A DNA stretch of 64,000 nucleotides from Bradyrhizobium sp. CCBAU 53421 (lineage in GTDB: Bacteria; Pseudomonadota; Alphaproteobacteria; Rhizobiales; Xanthobacteraceae), in assembly GCF_015291625.1 (NCBI RefSeq), contig NZ_CP030047.1, positions 2,666,001-2,730,000 on the forward strand. The letters run 5' to 3'. A program made the position numbers and the translations under genes. Of this stretch, positions 47,496 through 56,368 are shown piece after piece. Each line of letters opens with the position of its first letter. Within the stretch, counting starts at the first letter, position 1. The notes beneath the pieces were generated by a model. That model was not told the origin of the DNA. It made no database searches and worked only from the letters and a program-made list of their open reading frames with translations.

Positions 47496-47972
47496 ATGGC
47501 GACGGTCTACGATTTCACAGCCAAGTCGCTCGCCGGCGACGACATGCCGTTGCGGCGGTTCGAGGGGCAGGTGCTGCTGATCGTGAACACCGCGAGCGCC
47601 TGCGGGTTCACGCCGCAATACAAGGGCCTGCAGGAGCTGCACGCCGGGCTGTCGCCGCGCGGCTTCGCCGTGCTCGGCTTCCCCTGCAACCAGTTCGGCG
47701 CGCAGGAGCCGGGCGATGCGAAGCAGATCGCCGCGTTCTGCGAGACCAACTACGCCGTGACGTTTCCAATGTTCGCCAAGATCGACGTCAATGGCAGTGG
47801 CGCGCATCCATTGTACGAACATCTGAAACGTGAGAAGTCGGGCCTGCTCGGGCCGGCGATCAAATGGAACTTCACCAAGTTCCTGGTCGATCGCGCCGGC
47901 AAGGTCGTGGCGCGGCATGCGCCGACCGCCCGGCCCGAAGGTTTGAAGAAGGAAATCGAGGCGCTGCTATGA
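47496..47972 (+). CDS. Glutathione peroxidase family peroxiredoxin
   Basis: 158 residues. The redox triad is present: Cys36 in NTASACGFTPQY, Gln66 within FPCNQFGAQEPG near residue 66, and Trp124 in IKWNFTKFLVD. Cys82 in AFCETNY could be the resolving cysteine, pointing to a thioredoxin-dependent two-cysteine type rather than a strict glutathione enzyme. Reduces hydrogen peroxide and organic hydroperoxides in the cytoplasm. It follows the amidase gene directly, and its stop overlaps the next start in an ATGA. Confidence 0.94.
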   Translation: MATVYDFTAKSLAGDDMPLRRFEGQVLLIVNTASACGFTPQYKGLQELHAGLSPRGFAVLGFPCNQFGAQEPGDAKQIAAFCETNYAVTFPMFAKIDVNGSGAHPLYEHLKREKSGLLGPAIKWNFTKFLVDRAGKVVARHAPTARPEGLKKEIEALL

Positions 47973-48229
47973 GCGACGACATCAACGACCAATTCCCCGA
48001 CCGCCTCTCGGTCGATCCGAACAGCCCGTATTACAACGCGGAGATTCTCGCCCGCGATGTCGGCATCCGCTTCAAGGGCGCCGAGAAGACCAATGTCGAG
48101 GAATACTGCATCAGCGAGGGCTGGGTGCGCGTCACCGCCGGCAACGCCAAGGACCGCTACGGCAACCCGCTGACCATCAAGGTGCACGGGCCGGTCGAGC
48201 CGTATTTCCGGGACAAGGCGAAGTCCTGA
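47969..48229 (+). CDS. DUF3297 family small protein
   Basis: 86 residues from ATG 47969, overlapping the glutathione peroxidase stop by 4 bp; longer frames upstream lie inside that gene. The sequence (FPDRLSVDPNSPYYNAEILA, EEYCISEGWVRVTAGNAKDR and GPVEPYF) matches DUF3297, short cytoplasmic proteins found mainly in proteobacteria. Function is unknown. Tight coupling to the peroxidase suggests a shared stress context. Confidence 0.88.
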   Translation: MSDDINDQFPDRLSVDPNSPYYNAEILARDVGIRFKGAEKTNVEEYCISEGWVRVTAGNAKDRYGNPLTIKVHGPVEPYFRDKAKS

Positions 48230-48240
48230 CTGCCTCCACC

Positions 48241-48322
48241 GTCATTGCGAGCGAAGCGAAGCAATCCACGTCTCCGCTCGTTGAGAAATGGATTGCTTCG
48301 TCGCTTCCCTCCTCGCAATGAC
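48241..48322. repeat. Palindromic intergenic repeat, 82 bp
   Basis: Begins GTCATTGCGAGCGAAGCGA and ends CGCAATGAC; the inner pair GCAATCCA / TGGATTGC closes the hairpin. This family is one of the commonest repeats in Bradyrhizobium chromosomes. Lies between the DUF3297 and tarD genes. Confidence 0.8.
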
Positions 48323-48358
48323 GAGGAGAGGGTGACGATCTAACTTGAAGGGCTGTGC

Positions 48359-49528
48359 ATGTCCGTCCGCATCGTCGACGTCCGCGAGGTGACCAAGCCG
48401 ATCTCCTCGCCGATCCGCAACGCCTATATCGACTTCACCAAGATGACCTCGAGCCTGGTCGCCGTGGTCACCGACGTGGTGCGCGATGGCAGGCGGGTGG
48501 TCGGCTATGGCTTCAATTCCAACGGCCGTTACGGGCAGGGCGGTCTGATCCGCGAGCGCTTTGCGCCGCGCCTGCTCGAAGCCGATCCGGCATCGCTGCT
48601 CGATAGCTCCGGCGCCAATCTCGATCCGGACAAGGTCTGGTCGACCCTGATGTCAAACGAGAAGCCGGGCGGCCATGGCGAGCGTTCGGTCGCGGTCGGC
48701 ACCATCGACATGGCGGTGTGGGACGCGGTGGCGAAGATCGCGGGCAAGCCGCTGTTCCGGCTGCTCGCCGAGCGTCACGGCGTGACCGCCAATCCGCGCG
48801 TCTTCGTCTACGCCGCCGGCGGCTATTATTATCCGGGCAAGGACCTCGGGAGCTTACGCAAGGAGATGCGCGGCTATCTCGACCGCGGCTACAACGTCGT
48901 GAAGATGAAGATCGGCGGCGCGCCGCTTGCCGAGGACCGCGAGCGCATCGAAGCGGTGCTGAAGGAGATCGGCAGCGAGGCGCAGCTCGCGGTCGACGCC
49001 AACGGCCGCTTCGACCTGGAGACCGCAATCGCCTACGCCAAGATGCTGCGGGAGTATCCGCTGTTCTGGTACGAGGAGGCCGGCGATCCGCTCGACTATG
49101 CGCTGCAGGCCGCGCTGGCCGAGTTCTATCCGGGGGCGATGGCGACCGGCGAGAACCTGTTCAGCCACCAGGACGCGCGCAACCTGATCCGCTACGGCGG
49201 CATGCGGCCGGACCGCGACTGGCTGCAATTCGACTGCGCGCTGTCCTACGGTCTTTGCGAGTATCAGCGCACGCTCGCGGTCCTGAAGACCCACGGCTGG
49301 TCGCCGAGCCGCTGCATCCCGCATGGCGGTCACCAGATGTCGCTCAACATCGCAGCCGGCCTCGGCCTCGGCGGCAATGAGAGCTATCCCGACCTGTTCC
49401 AGCCCTATGGCGGCTTCCCCGATGGCGTGCGGGTCGAGGGTGGCCACATCGTCATGCCCGACCTTCCCGGCATCGGCTTCGAGGGCAAGTCGGATCTCTA
49501 CAAGGAGATGAAGGCGCTGGCTGATTAG
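48359..49528 (+). CDS. tarD: D(-)-tartrate dehydratase (enolase superfamily)
   Basis: 389 residues, the length of the characterised Bradyrhizobium enzyme. The catalytic acid/base pair falls at the published positions: Lys184 in VVKMKIGGAP and His322 in CIPHGGHQMS. Metal ligands are Asp213 (AVDANGRFD), Glu239 (FWYEEAGD) and Glu265 (ATGENLFS). TarD removes water from D-tartrate to give oxaloacetate. No tartrate transporter or regulator lies next to it; a repeat element precedes it and a possible regulated promoter follows. Confidence 0.93.
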   Translation: MSVRIVDVREVTKPISSPIRNAYIDFTKMTSSLVAVVTDVVRDGRRVVGYGFNSNGRYGQGGLIRERFAPRLLEADPASLLDSSGANLDPDKVWSTLMSNEKPGGHGERSVAVGTIDMAVWDAVAKIAGKPLFRLLAERHGVTANPRVFVYAAGGYYYPGKDLGSLRKEMRGYLDRGYNVVKMKIGGAPLAEDRERIEAVLKEIGSEAQLAVDANGRFDLETAIAYAKMLREYPLFWYEEAGDPLDYALQAALAEFYPGAMATGENLFSHQDARNLIRYGGMRPDRDWLQFDCALSYGLCEYQRTLAVLKTHGWSPSRCIPHGGHQMSLNIAAGLGLGGNESYPDLFQPYGGFPDGVRVEGGHIVMPDLPGIGFEGKSDLYKEMKALAD

Positions 49529-49579
49529 CCCGTGCCGGTCCGGCCGGCCCGGCGGGCCTGAATCTACTTGCAAAATTAA

Positions 49580-49628
49580 TTGAGCGTCGCTCAAAAAATA
49601 TTGAACGTTGCTCACGTTCCGCTATACT
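49580..49628 (+). promoter_or_regulatory. Sigma-70-type promoter with tandem operator
   Basis: Two related 15-bp palindromes, TTGAGCGTCGCTCAA (49580-49594) and TTGAACGTTGCTCAC (49601-49615), start exactly 21 bp apart, two helical turns. The second overlaps a TTGAAC -35 box (49601-49606); a TATACT -10 box (49623-49628) follows after a 16-bp spacer. The layout suits a dimeric repressor of the TetR type controlling the membrane-protein gene at 49695. Confidence 0.6.
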
Positions 49629-49694
49629 CATACGGGAGAGACGCCGTTCCCGGGTCACCCGGGAGGCGCCGGAACCGGCCATGAGGATCGCCGC

Positions 49695-50756
49695 ATGCCA
49701 TATTCAACGAAAAGTCTTCGGGAAGCCGCCGATGCCGGGGTGATCAGCCCGGCGGATCTGGACCGGTTGCTCGCCTTCCTGGCCAGCCATGAGGGCCCGG
49801 GCGCGACGGGCGAGGCCAGCCCGGCGGCGAGGTTCGATGCCGCCCATGTGCTCTGGTACGCCGGCGCGCTGATCGTGATCGGCGCCATGGGCCTGTTCTC
49901 GACCCTGGCCTTCACCCAGATGGGCGGCCGGGCACTGACGGCGTGCGCGATCGCCTACGCCACCGCTTTCGCCGTGGCCGGTCACCACCTCTGGTACGGC
50001 AAGAATTTGCGGGTTCCCGGCGGCCTGCTGATCGCGATCGCGGTCTCGATGGCGCCGCTTGCGGTCTATGGCATCCAGGACGAACTCGGCTGGTGGGGCA
50101 AGTTCGGCAAGCCCGGAACCGTGCAGGACTTCTACGTCTGGGTGAAGGGCAGCTGGATCTTCATGGAGATCGCGACCGTTGCGGCCGGCATCGTCGCGCT
50201 GCGCTACTTCCGCTTCGCCTTCATCATCGCGATCATTTCGGTGGCGCTGTGGTTCATGTCGATGGATCTGGCGCCATGGTTCAGCGGCACCGCGCATGCC
50301 GACTTCGAGACGCAGCGCCGCGTGTCGGTGTGGTTTGGCCTCGCCGTGCTCGCGGTGGCCTGGATCGTCGACTATCGCAGCCGCAATGGTGACTTTGCGT
50401 TCTGGCTGCATCTGTTCGGCCTGATGGCGTTCTGGGGCGGCATTACCGCATCCTCGAGTTCGACCGAGCTCTCGAAAGCGGTCTATTGCCTGCTCAACGT
50501 CGGTCTCGTCGCTGTCGCCGTGATCCTGTCGCGGCGCGCCTATGCGGTGTTCGGTGCGTTCGGCATCTGCCTCTATCTCGGACATCTCGCCGACGTCGTG
50601 TTCAAGGACTCGCTGTGGTTTCCGTTCTCGCTGTCGCTGATCGGAATTGCGGTGATCGCCGCAGGCCTCGTCTACCATCGCAACGAGCGCGCGATCACTG
50701 GCTGGATCGACACGCATCTGCCGGCGGGGCTGCGGCCGCGATCCGCGGCGGCGTGA
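49695..50756 (+). CDS. Multi-pass membrane protein, possibly DUF2157-like
   Basis: 353 residues from ATG 49695, with GAGG 8 bases upstream; the longer frame upstream runs through the promoter. The N-terminal 40 residues are cytoplasmic and helical (LREAADAGVISPADLDRLLA), as in DUF2157 proteins. About nine hydrophobic segments follow, from LWYAGALIVIGAMGLFSTLA to SLIGIAVIAAGLVY, ending in a short cytoplasmic tail. No transport or enzyme motif is evident. It sits behind the tandem operator and promoter at 49580-49628, so it is probably tightly regulated. Confidence 0.75.
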   Translation: MPYSTKSLREAADAGVISPADLDRLLAFLASHEGPGATGEASPAARFDAAHVLWYAGALIVIGAMGLFSTLAFTQMGGRALTACAIAYATAFAVAGHHLWYGKNLRVPGGLLIAIAVSMAPLAVYGIQDELGWWGKFGKPGTVQDFYVWVKGSWIFMEIATVAAGIVALRYFRFAFIIAIISVALWFMSMDLAPWFSGTAHADFETQRRVSVWFGLAVLAVAWIVDYRSRNGDFAFWLHLFGLMAFWGGITASSSSTELSKAVYCLLNVGLVAVAVILSRRAYAVFGAFGICLYLGHLADVVFKDSLWFPFSLSLIGIAVIAAGLVYHRNERAITGWIDTHLPAGLRPRSAAA

Positions 50757-51053
50757 GGACACTCTTCGTCGCTTTAGAAGCGCTACAATCTGGAATCCCT
50801 ACAAGAAGTGCGGCGCGTAAGCGCCGTTCTTGGTTTCCCGGCGCAAATCCGGAAGCCGACGGAAACCGTTTGCATCCTTGACTTTTCCCACCCGACGCGC
50901 GGTTCGCGCAGCACCTGCGCGCTTTCGTCGCGATTTTATTCCGTCGCCGCGCAAAAATTTTCCGACGCCCGTCGTCTGGACGCACTGCACCTCACGTCTC
51001 TAGAGGACGCGCATCGCCTTCACGCAAGGCGAGCGTTGCTTGGGGACGACGTC

Positions 51054-53423
51054 ATGACATCAAGATCACAGAATAATCGCCGCATCGCTTGGCTTGCGAA
51101 GCTGGCGCTGCTCACCGCGAGCTATCTTGCACTGAGCGTTCCGTTCGCAGCGTCATCTGCACAGGCGCAGTCGGTGCCGGCGCAAGCCGCATCGTCGCTG
51201 CCGCCGGTGACCGTCACCCCGCCGGCCACGCAGCGTCGCCGCAGCGCGCCATCGACTTCGCGCAACACCGCCGCAGCTCGAGGCCGGCGCAGCCAGACCG
51301 CGCGGCGGATCGAGTCTGCGGCCGCGGCAAAGCCATTCGCGGAATCGCAGGATGCCCGCACCGGCACGTCGGGCTATTTCGCCAACAGCACACAGGTTGC
51401 GACCAGGATCAACACCGCGATCGTCAACATTCCGCAATCGCTCAACGTCATCACGCGCGAGCAGATCCGCGACCAGAATTATCAGGGCGTCACCGACGTC
51501 ACCCGCTACGTTCCAGGCGTCGCGGTGCATCAGGGCGAGGGCAATCGCGACGAGCTCGTGATCCGCGGCGTCGATTCCAGCGCCAACTTCTTCGTCAACG
51601 GCTTCCGCGACGACGTGCAGTATTTCCGCGACATGTACAACGCCCAGAGTATCGAGGTGCTGAAGGGGCCGAGCGCGCTGACCTTCGGCCGCGGCGCCGG
51701 CGGCGGGCTGCTCAACCGCACGCTGAAAGAGGCGGACGGCAACCGCGTTTACGAGGCGACGGCGCAGACCGGCTCTTGGGGCGATCGACGCGTCACCCTC
51801 GACGCCGGGCAGGCCATCAACGAGAACGTCGCAGCAAGGCTCAACGTGTTCTACGAGGGCGCCGACGCCTTCCGCGACTTCAACCATCTCGAGCGCTACG
51901 GCATCAATCCGACGGTGACGCTGAAACCCGACGACAACACGAAAATCAAGCTCAGCTACGAGTACTTCCACGACGAGCGCACCGCCGACCGCGGCAACCC
52001 TTCGCAGGGGCTGCCGGGCGGCGCGACCCGCTTCAACCCGACGACGCCGTTCGCGCCGAACGGCGACTTCTCGACCTTCTTCGGCAGCCCGAGCCTGAAC
52101 ACCGCGCAGGCGACGGTGCAGACCGGCATGGCCATCATCGAGCACGATTTCGAGAACGGGCTGACGGTGCGCAACGGCACCATCGCCGCCGACTACCAGA
52201 AGTTCTACCAGAACGTCTATCCCACCGGCGGCGCGCTGGCGGGCGCGGTCAACCCGGCGGATACCGCGGTCAACCTCGGCGCCTATCAGCACACGACGAA
52301 CCGCGACAACGTCTTCAACCAGACCGATTTCACCTACAAGACCTGGACCGGGCCGCTGTTCCACACCGTCGGCTTCGGCACCGAGTTCGGCCGTCAGAGC
52401 GGCGTCGACATCCGCAACACCGGCGTGTTCCCGAACGGCACCAACACCATCGTGCAGAACCCGTTCGCGCCGACCTATTTCGGCACGGTGACGTTCCTTC
52501 ACCATTTCACCGGCACCAATACCGACGGCGTCACCACGCCGGACTCCAACAGCCGCTACGCGCTGAACATCCAGTCCGGTTATGTCAGGGACACCATCGA
52601 GATTTCCCGCGCCGTGCGGATCATCGCCGGCGCGCGCTTCGATCGCTTCGACATGTCGGCGACCGACATGAACACCAACACCAATCGCGGCCGCGTCGAC
52701 AATCTGGTGTCGCCGCAGGCCGCCCTGATCATCAAGCCGATCGAGCAGATGTCGGTCTATACCGCCTACAGCATCTCCTATCTGCCGGCCTCGGGCGACC
52801 AGTTCAGCTCGCTGACCGCCGGCACGCTGATCCTGCAGCCGCAGCGCTTCGAGAATGTCGAGCTCGGCATGAAGTGGAACATCAATCCGAAGCTGCTGTT
52901 CTCGACCGCGGCCTACAATCTGAACCGCACCAACCAGCCGATCCCCGACGGCAACAATCCCGGCTTCTTCTTCCCTTCGGGCAGCACGCTCACGCGCGGC
53001 ATCGAGGCGAGCCTGACCGGCCATGTCACCGAACAGTGGCAGTCGTCGCTGGCCTATGCCTACACCGATGCCAAGATCACCGGCGCCACCTCGGCAACCG
53101 TCGTGCCCGGCAACCGCGTCCAGCTCGTGCCGTACAATCAGTTTGCCTGGTGGAACAAGTATCAGTTCACCCCGATGTGGGCGGCCGCGCTCGGCGTGAT
53201 CTATTTCGGCGATTCCTTCGCCTCGTCCGACGATACCGTGCGGCTGCCGAGCTTCGTCCGCTTCGACGCGGCGGTCTACGCCAAGATCGACGAGACCTGG
53301 AGCGCCCAGCTCAATGTCGAGAACATCTTCGACAAGGGCTATTGGGCGTCGGCCGATGGCAACAACAACATCTCGCCGGGGCAAGGACGCACGGTGCGGC
53401 TGTCGGTGAGGGCGAGGTTCTGA
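51054..53423 (+). CDS. TonB-dependent siderophore receptor
   Basis: 789 residues from ATG 51054, with TTGGGGA upstream. The signal peptide ends near SSAQAQS. The TonB box is probably SLPPVTVTPP, and the plug domain (about 105-215) has NIPQSLNVITREQI and SIEVLKGPSALTFGRGAGGG. The 22-strand barrel follows and ends in a terminal phenylalanine (VRLSVRARF), as outer-membrane proteins do. It belongs to the ferrichrome/catecholate siderophore receptor class. No siderophore uptake permease is adjacent. The 297-bp upstream gap has a TTTAGAA half-site (50773-50779) reminiscent of, but not matching, an Irr iron-control element. Confidence 0.94.
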   Translation: MTSRSQNNRRIAWLAKLALLTASYLALSVPFAASSAQAQSVPAQAASSLPPVTVTPPATQRRRSAPSTSRNTAAARGRRSQTARRIESAAAAKPFAESQDARTGTSGYFANSTQVATRINTAIVNIPQSLNVITREQIRDQNYQGVTDVTRYVPGVAVHQGEGNRDELVIRGVDSSANFFVNGFRDDVQYFRDMYNAQSIEVLKGPSALTFGRGAGGGLLNRTLKEADGNRVYEATAQTGSWGDRRVTLDAGQAINENVAARLNVFYEGADAFRDFNHLERYGINPTVTLKPDDNTKIKLSYEYFHDERTADRGNPSQGLPGGATRFNPTTPFAPNGDFSTFFGSPSLNTAQATVQTGMAIIEHDFENGLTVRNGTIAADYQKFYQNVYPTGGALAGAVNPADTAVNLGAYQHTTNRDNVFNQTDFTYKTWTGPLFHTVGFGTEFGRQSGVDIRNTGVFPNGTNTIVQNPFAPTYFGTVTFLHHFTGTNTDGVTTPDSNSRYALNIQSGYVRDTIEISRAVRIIAGARFDRFDMSATDMNTNTNRGRVDNLVSPQAALIIKPIEQMSVYTAYSISYLPASGDQFSSLTAGTLILQPQRFENVELGMKWNINPKLLFSTAAYNLNRTNQPIPDGNNPGFFFPSGSTLTRGIEASLTGHVTEQWQSSLAYAYTDAKITGATSATVVPGNRVQLVPYNQFAWWNKYQFTPMWAAALGVIYFGDSFASSDDTVRLPSFVRFDAAVYAKIDETWSAQLNVENIFDKGYWASADGNNNISPGQGRTVRLSVRARF

Positions 53424-53608
53424 ACGCCGGGGGAGTCGATCGCCGCGCCGTCATTGTTGTCGATGTTCACTGCTCCGTCATTCTGAGCGGATGTGAGGCT
53501 ATATCCTCGTCAATCGCTGTCATCGCCCGGCTTGACCGGGCGATCCAGTACGCTGCGGCCCCTCGGCTCAAGCACTGCGGCCTCTGGAATACTGGATCAC
53601 CCGCATGC

Positions 53609-54786
53609 GCGAGGGCTTTGCGAAAGTCGAACAGCTCGACGGGGCCGGACGGCTGTTGTTTGGGCCGGTTAGCGGCTGGACGGGCCAGCCATGATGGCTG
53701 GGTGCCTCGTTTGGTTAGGCGATGTGGGGTGGCGTCCTGGCCCATCGCTGGAGATTGATCGCGGTCGCGGCGAGCTGGAAAGCTGCGGCATTGCGTATCA
53801 GGCCCCGATAGCGGGCACGCGCAAGGCCGTAGACGCGCTTGAGCAATGCGAACAACGGTTCGATCGGCGCGCGTCGATGCGAGATGACCGCGTTACGACG
53901 CACCGCCCAAGGCCCCAAGCGAAGCCAGCGGTTGTGTCTGCGCATAATGCCGTCGCGAATATCCATCTGCTTCAGCCGCCCACGTCGCGCGATGGTATCG
54001 TAGGCTTTGTCAGCGTAGACTGTTGCCTCGTCGCCGCAGATCAGCTCGTCGGCGGGCACGGTGTCGTTGACATTGGCTGGCGTAAAGGCAAGGCGCCGGA
54101 TGATGCGACTGCCTTGGTCCATCGCCACGTGCATCTTGTAGCCGAAGGCATATTTGCCGTCCTTCCTGGTCCAGGCGGCGTCAGGATCGTGAGGGCTTTT
54201 GACCAGCTTGCTGGCGGGGCGCCCGTCCGCATCCGGGGGCAAATCGGGATCCGGTGGTTCGGGCGGATTAACCGCCGAGCGGATCAGCGAAGCGTCAATC
54301 AATGTGCCGCGCTTCAAGACGAAGCCGGACTTCTCGATCTGCGCCGTAATCAGGGCAAAAGCGCGCTCCGCCAGCCCGCTCCTGGCCAGCTGTTCGCGGA
54401 AACGCCACAGCGTGGAATGATCCGGTACCGGCTCACTCAGCGACAGGCCCAGGAAGCGCCGGAACGACAGGCGGTCCACCAGCGCCTCCTCAAGGCCCGG
54501 ATCGGACAACCCATACCATTGCTGCAGCAACAGCGCCTTAAACAGCGCCAGCGACGGGTAAGCGGGCGCTCCCATCGACCCGCTACGCAAGCCGCTCAGC
54601 AGCGCTTCAATCGCGCTCCAGTCGACCAGTTCCGATACTCGCTGCAAAGGCGCGTTGGCTCGAGCCGCGTCATTCACCAGCCCGTCGGTAAAGCTCAATT
54701 GACCAATCTGCCGCTCCGCCATCCGTTCCTCCGGCGAATCCTTCACCAAAGAGAATCATCCCGGCAGACTTCTGCAAAGCCCTCGC
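53609..54786 (-). mobile_element. IS5-family insertion sequence, about 1.18 kb, apparently complete
   Basis: Ends in imperfect inverted repeats GCGAGGGCTTTGC (left) and GCAAAGCCCTCGC (right), continuing as GAAAGTC against GACTTCT. The flanking sequence repeats ATGC; if the termini are taken two bases further in, the duplication reads GCATGCGC, so its length is 4 to 8 bp depending on the exact ends. One full transposase gene lies inside. Confidence 0.85.
53715..54722 (-). CDS. IS5-family DDE transposase
   Basis: 335 residues from ATG 54722, preceded by GGAGGAACGG; an upstream TTG is possible. N-terminal helix-turn-helix region with PAYPSLALFKALLLQQWYGL and SFRRFLGLSLSEPVPDHSTL, typical of the IS5 group. 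The DDE residues lie in TLIDASLIRSA (first Asp), TVYADKAYDTIARRG (second Asp) and IEPLFALLKRVYGLARARYRG (Glu with the RxxYRG signature). No frameshift or stop, so the element could still be active. Confidence 0.93.
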   Translation of the reverse strand: MAERQIGQLSFTDGLVNDAARANAPLQRVSELVDWSAIEALLSGLRSGSMGAPAYPSLALFKALLLQQWYGLSDPGLEEALVDRLSFRRFLGLSLSEPVPDHSTLWRFREQLARSGLAERAFALITAQIEKSGFVLKRGTLIDASLIRSAVNPPEPPDPDLPPDADGRPASKLVKSPHDPDAAWTRKDGKYAFGYKMHVAMDQGSRIIRRLAFTPANVNDTVPADELICGDEATVYADKAYDTIARRGRLKQMDIRDGIMRRHNRWLRLGPWAVRRNAVISHRRAPIEPLFALLKRVYGLARARYRGLIRNAAAFQLAATAINLQRWARTPPHIA

Positions 54787-54857
54787 ATGCGCGGGTGATG
54801 ACACTGAGCAAGCTGAGCATTCACTCTCTGCAACGACGGGATGGCGCTACATCCCCG

Positions 54858-56210
54858 TCACCCCAACCGCATGTCAAGCAGCCGCCGGCCTTCGCCCTTC
54901 AACAGCTTCTTCACCGCGCTCGAGGCGATCACCTCGCCGTTGTTGGCGTAGGCCTCGTGGTTCTTCTCGATGTCGTCGAGGCGGTAGAGGTAATTGACCA
55001 TCACGCCGGCGGATTCGCGCAGGCCCTTGGGCGAGAGGTCGCCGAGCCAGTTGATCCGCTCCAGCCGGGCGCCGTTGCCGAGATGGAAGCGCGCGACCGA
55101 ATCGATCTGCCGTCCCTTCGGCGTCCGCGCCTTCAGGAAGTAATAGGCGGCGAGCGGCTCCAGCACGGCGCGCAGCTGCGCGGCGAGCTCGGCGTTCTCG
55201 GACCAGTCCGGCTTGCCGAGGCTTTCGAGCAGCTGGCGATCCTCGTCGGTAAGCGGCACGTCATCGGCCTGCTTCACCCACTGCATGAAGCCCGGCACCG
55301 GCGACAACGTGACGAAATTGTCGAGCTTGGGCAATTCGCGGCGCAGCTCCTCGACCACCTGCTTGATCAGGAAGCTGCCGAACGAAATGCCGCCGAGCCC
55401 GCGCTGGGTGTTGGAGATCGAATAGAATACCGCGGTGCGGGCCTTCTCGACCGGCACCGGCTCGCGCTCTTCCGCAAGCAGCGGCGCGATCGCGCCCGGG
55501 ATGGCTTCGGTCAGCGCGACCTCGACGAAGATCAGCGGCTCGTCGGCCAGTGCCGGGTGGAAGAACGCGTAGCAGCGGCGGTCCACCGGATCGATGCGTC
55601 GGCGCAGATCGTCCCAGTCGCGGATTTCGTGCACGGCCTCGTAGCGGATGATCTTCTCCAGAATATTGGCCGGCGACGACCAGTCTATCCTGCGCAGCAC
55701 GAGGAATCCCCTGTTGAACCAGGACGAGAGCAGATGCACCACGTCGCGATCGAGCGCGGCGAGGTCCTTGTTGCCCTTCATCAATGAAAGCAGATCCGAG
55801 CGGATCGACACCAGCTCGCCGGTGCCGCCCGGTGCGCGATTGAGCCGCCGGATCAGTTCCTGGCGGCGCGGTTCGGAGGCGAAATGCAGGTCGCTGGCGT
55901 CGTCGCCATTGGCTTTGGCGCGCCAGCTCTCGATCGCCTGCGCCAGCCTGGCGTGATCGGGGCCGAAATCGCGCGCCAGCGTCTGGAAGAACGACAGCCG
56001 CCCGGCGGCGTCGAGGTGGTGGTAGCGGTCGAGCACTTCGCGCGCCATCGCGGTGCCGGAGGCTTCGCCGCGGCCGGACAGCAGCGCCTCGCACAGTTCC
56101 AGCAGTTCGGACGCATCCTGCTTGTCGTCGGCCGGGCTGGCGCGGCCGAGCAGGACGCGGCCGCGTTCGGAAATCGTCGAGAGCAGGTCGGAGAAGAAAG
56201 CGTTGGCCAT
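54858..56210 (-). CDS. Malonyl-CoA decarboxylase
   Basis: 450 residues. Decarboxylates malonyl-CoA to acetyl-CoA. An N-terminal helical domain (to about 170) is followed by the GNAT-like catalytic domain: RRCYAFFHPALADEPLIFVE, the serine-containing YSISNTQRGLGGISFGSFLI, LSPVPGFMQW and the histidine in VARFHLGNGARLERINWL, all conserved in rhizobial enzymes. In rhizobia the gene often belongs to the matABC malonate locus; neither malonyl-CoA synthetase nor dicarboxylate carrier is adjacent here. Confidence 0.94.
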   Translation of the reverse strand: MANAFFSDLLSTISERGRVLLGRASPADDKQDASELLELCEALLSGRGEASGTAMAREVLDRYHHLDAAGRLSFFQTLARDFGPDHARLAQAIESWRAKANGDDASDLHFASEPRRQELIRRLNRAPGGTGELVSIRSDLLSLMKGNKDLAALDRDVVHLLSSWFNRGFLVLRRIDWSSPANILEKIIRYEAVHEIRDWDDLRRRIDPVDRRCYAFFHPALADEPLIFVEVALTEAIPGAIAPLLAEEREPVPVEKARTAVFYSISNTQRGLGGISFGSFLIKQVVEELRRELPKLDNFVTLSPVPGFMQWVKQADDVPLTDEDRQLLESLGKPDWSENAELAAQLRAVLEPLAAYYFLKARTPKGRQIDSVARFHLGNGARLERINWLGDLSPKGLRESAGVMVNYLYRLDDIEKNHEAYANNGEVIASSAVKKLLKGEGRRLLDMRLG

Positions 56211-56368
56211 TTACGGGTCGTATCCAGCGGGTCGTATCCAGTGAAGCCGGACCTTACACGGGATTTAAGGTCGGCAGGAATGCAATCAAGCGCATGGATC
56301 GTACGGAAATATGTCGCCGCGCGACAGCGGTATAATTCGTCATCGCTGCGCCCGGTGACAAATCCCGT

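Larger units (their letters stand above)
53519..54802. repeat. Palindromic intergenic repeat split by an IS insertion
   Basis: The left part, from GTCATCGCCCGGC (53519), runs to 53608; the right part resumes after the IS and ends GCGGGTGATGAC (54802). Joined together they form one of the standard Bradyrhizobium palindromic repeats, showing the insertion sequence landed in its terminal hairpin. Confidence 0.75.

Noticed and set aside
50773..50779. TTTAGAA as half of an Irr-type iron-control element before the TonB receptor
   Set aside because: The second half matches at only about three of seven positions, and it lies 275 bp from the start; kept only as a remark.
51153..53384. A 743-codon antisense frame across the TonB receptor gene
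   Set aside because: Mirror of a clear receptor; no independent evidence of coding.
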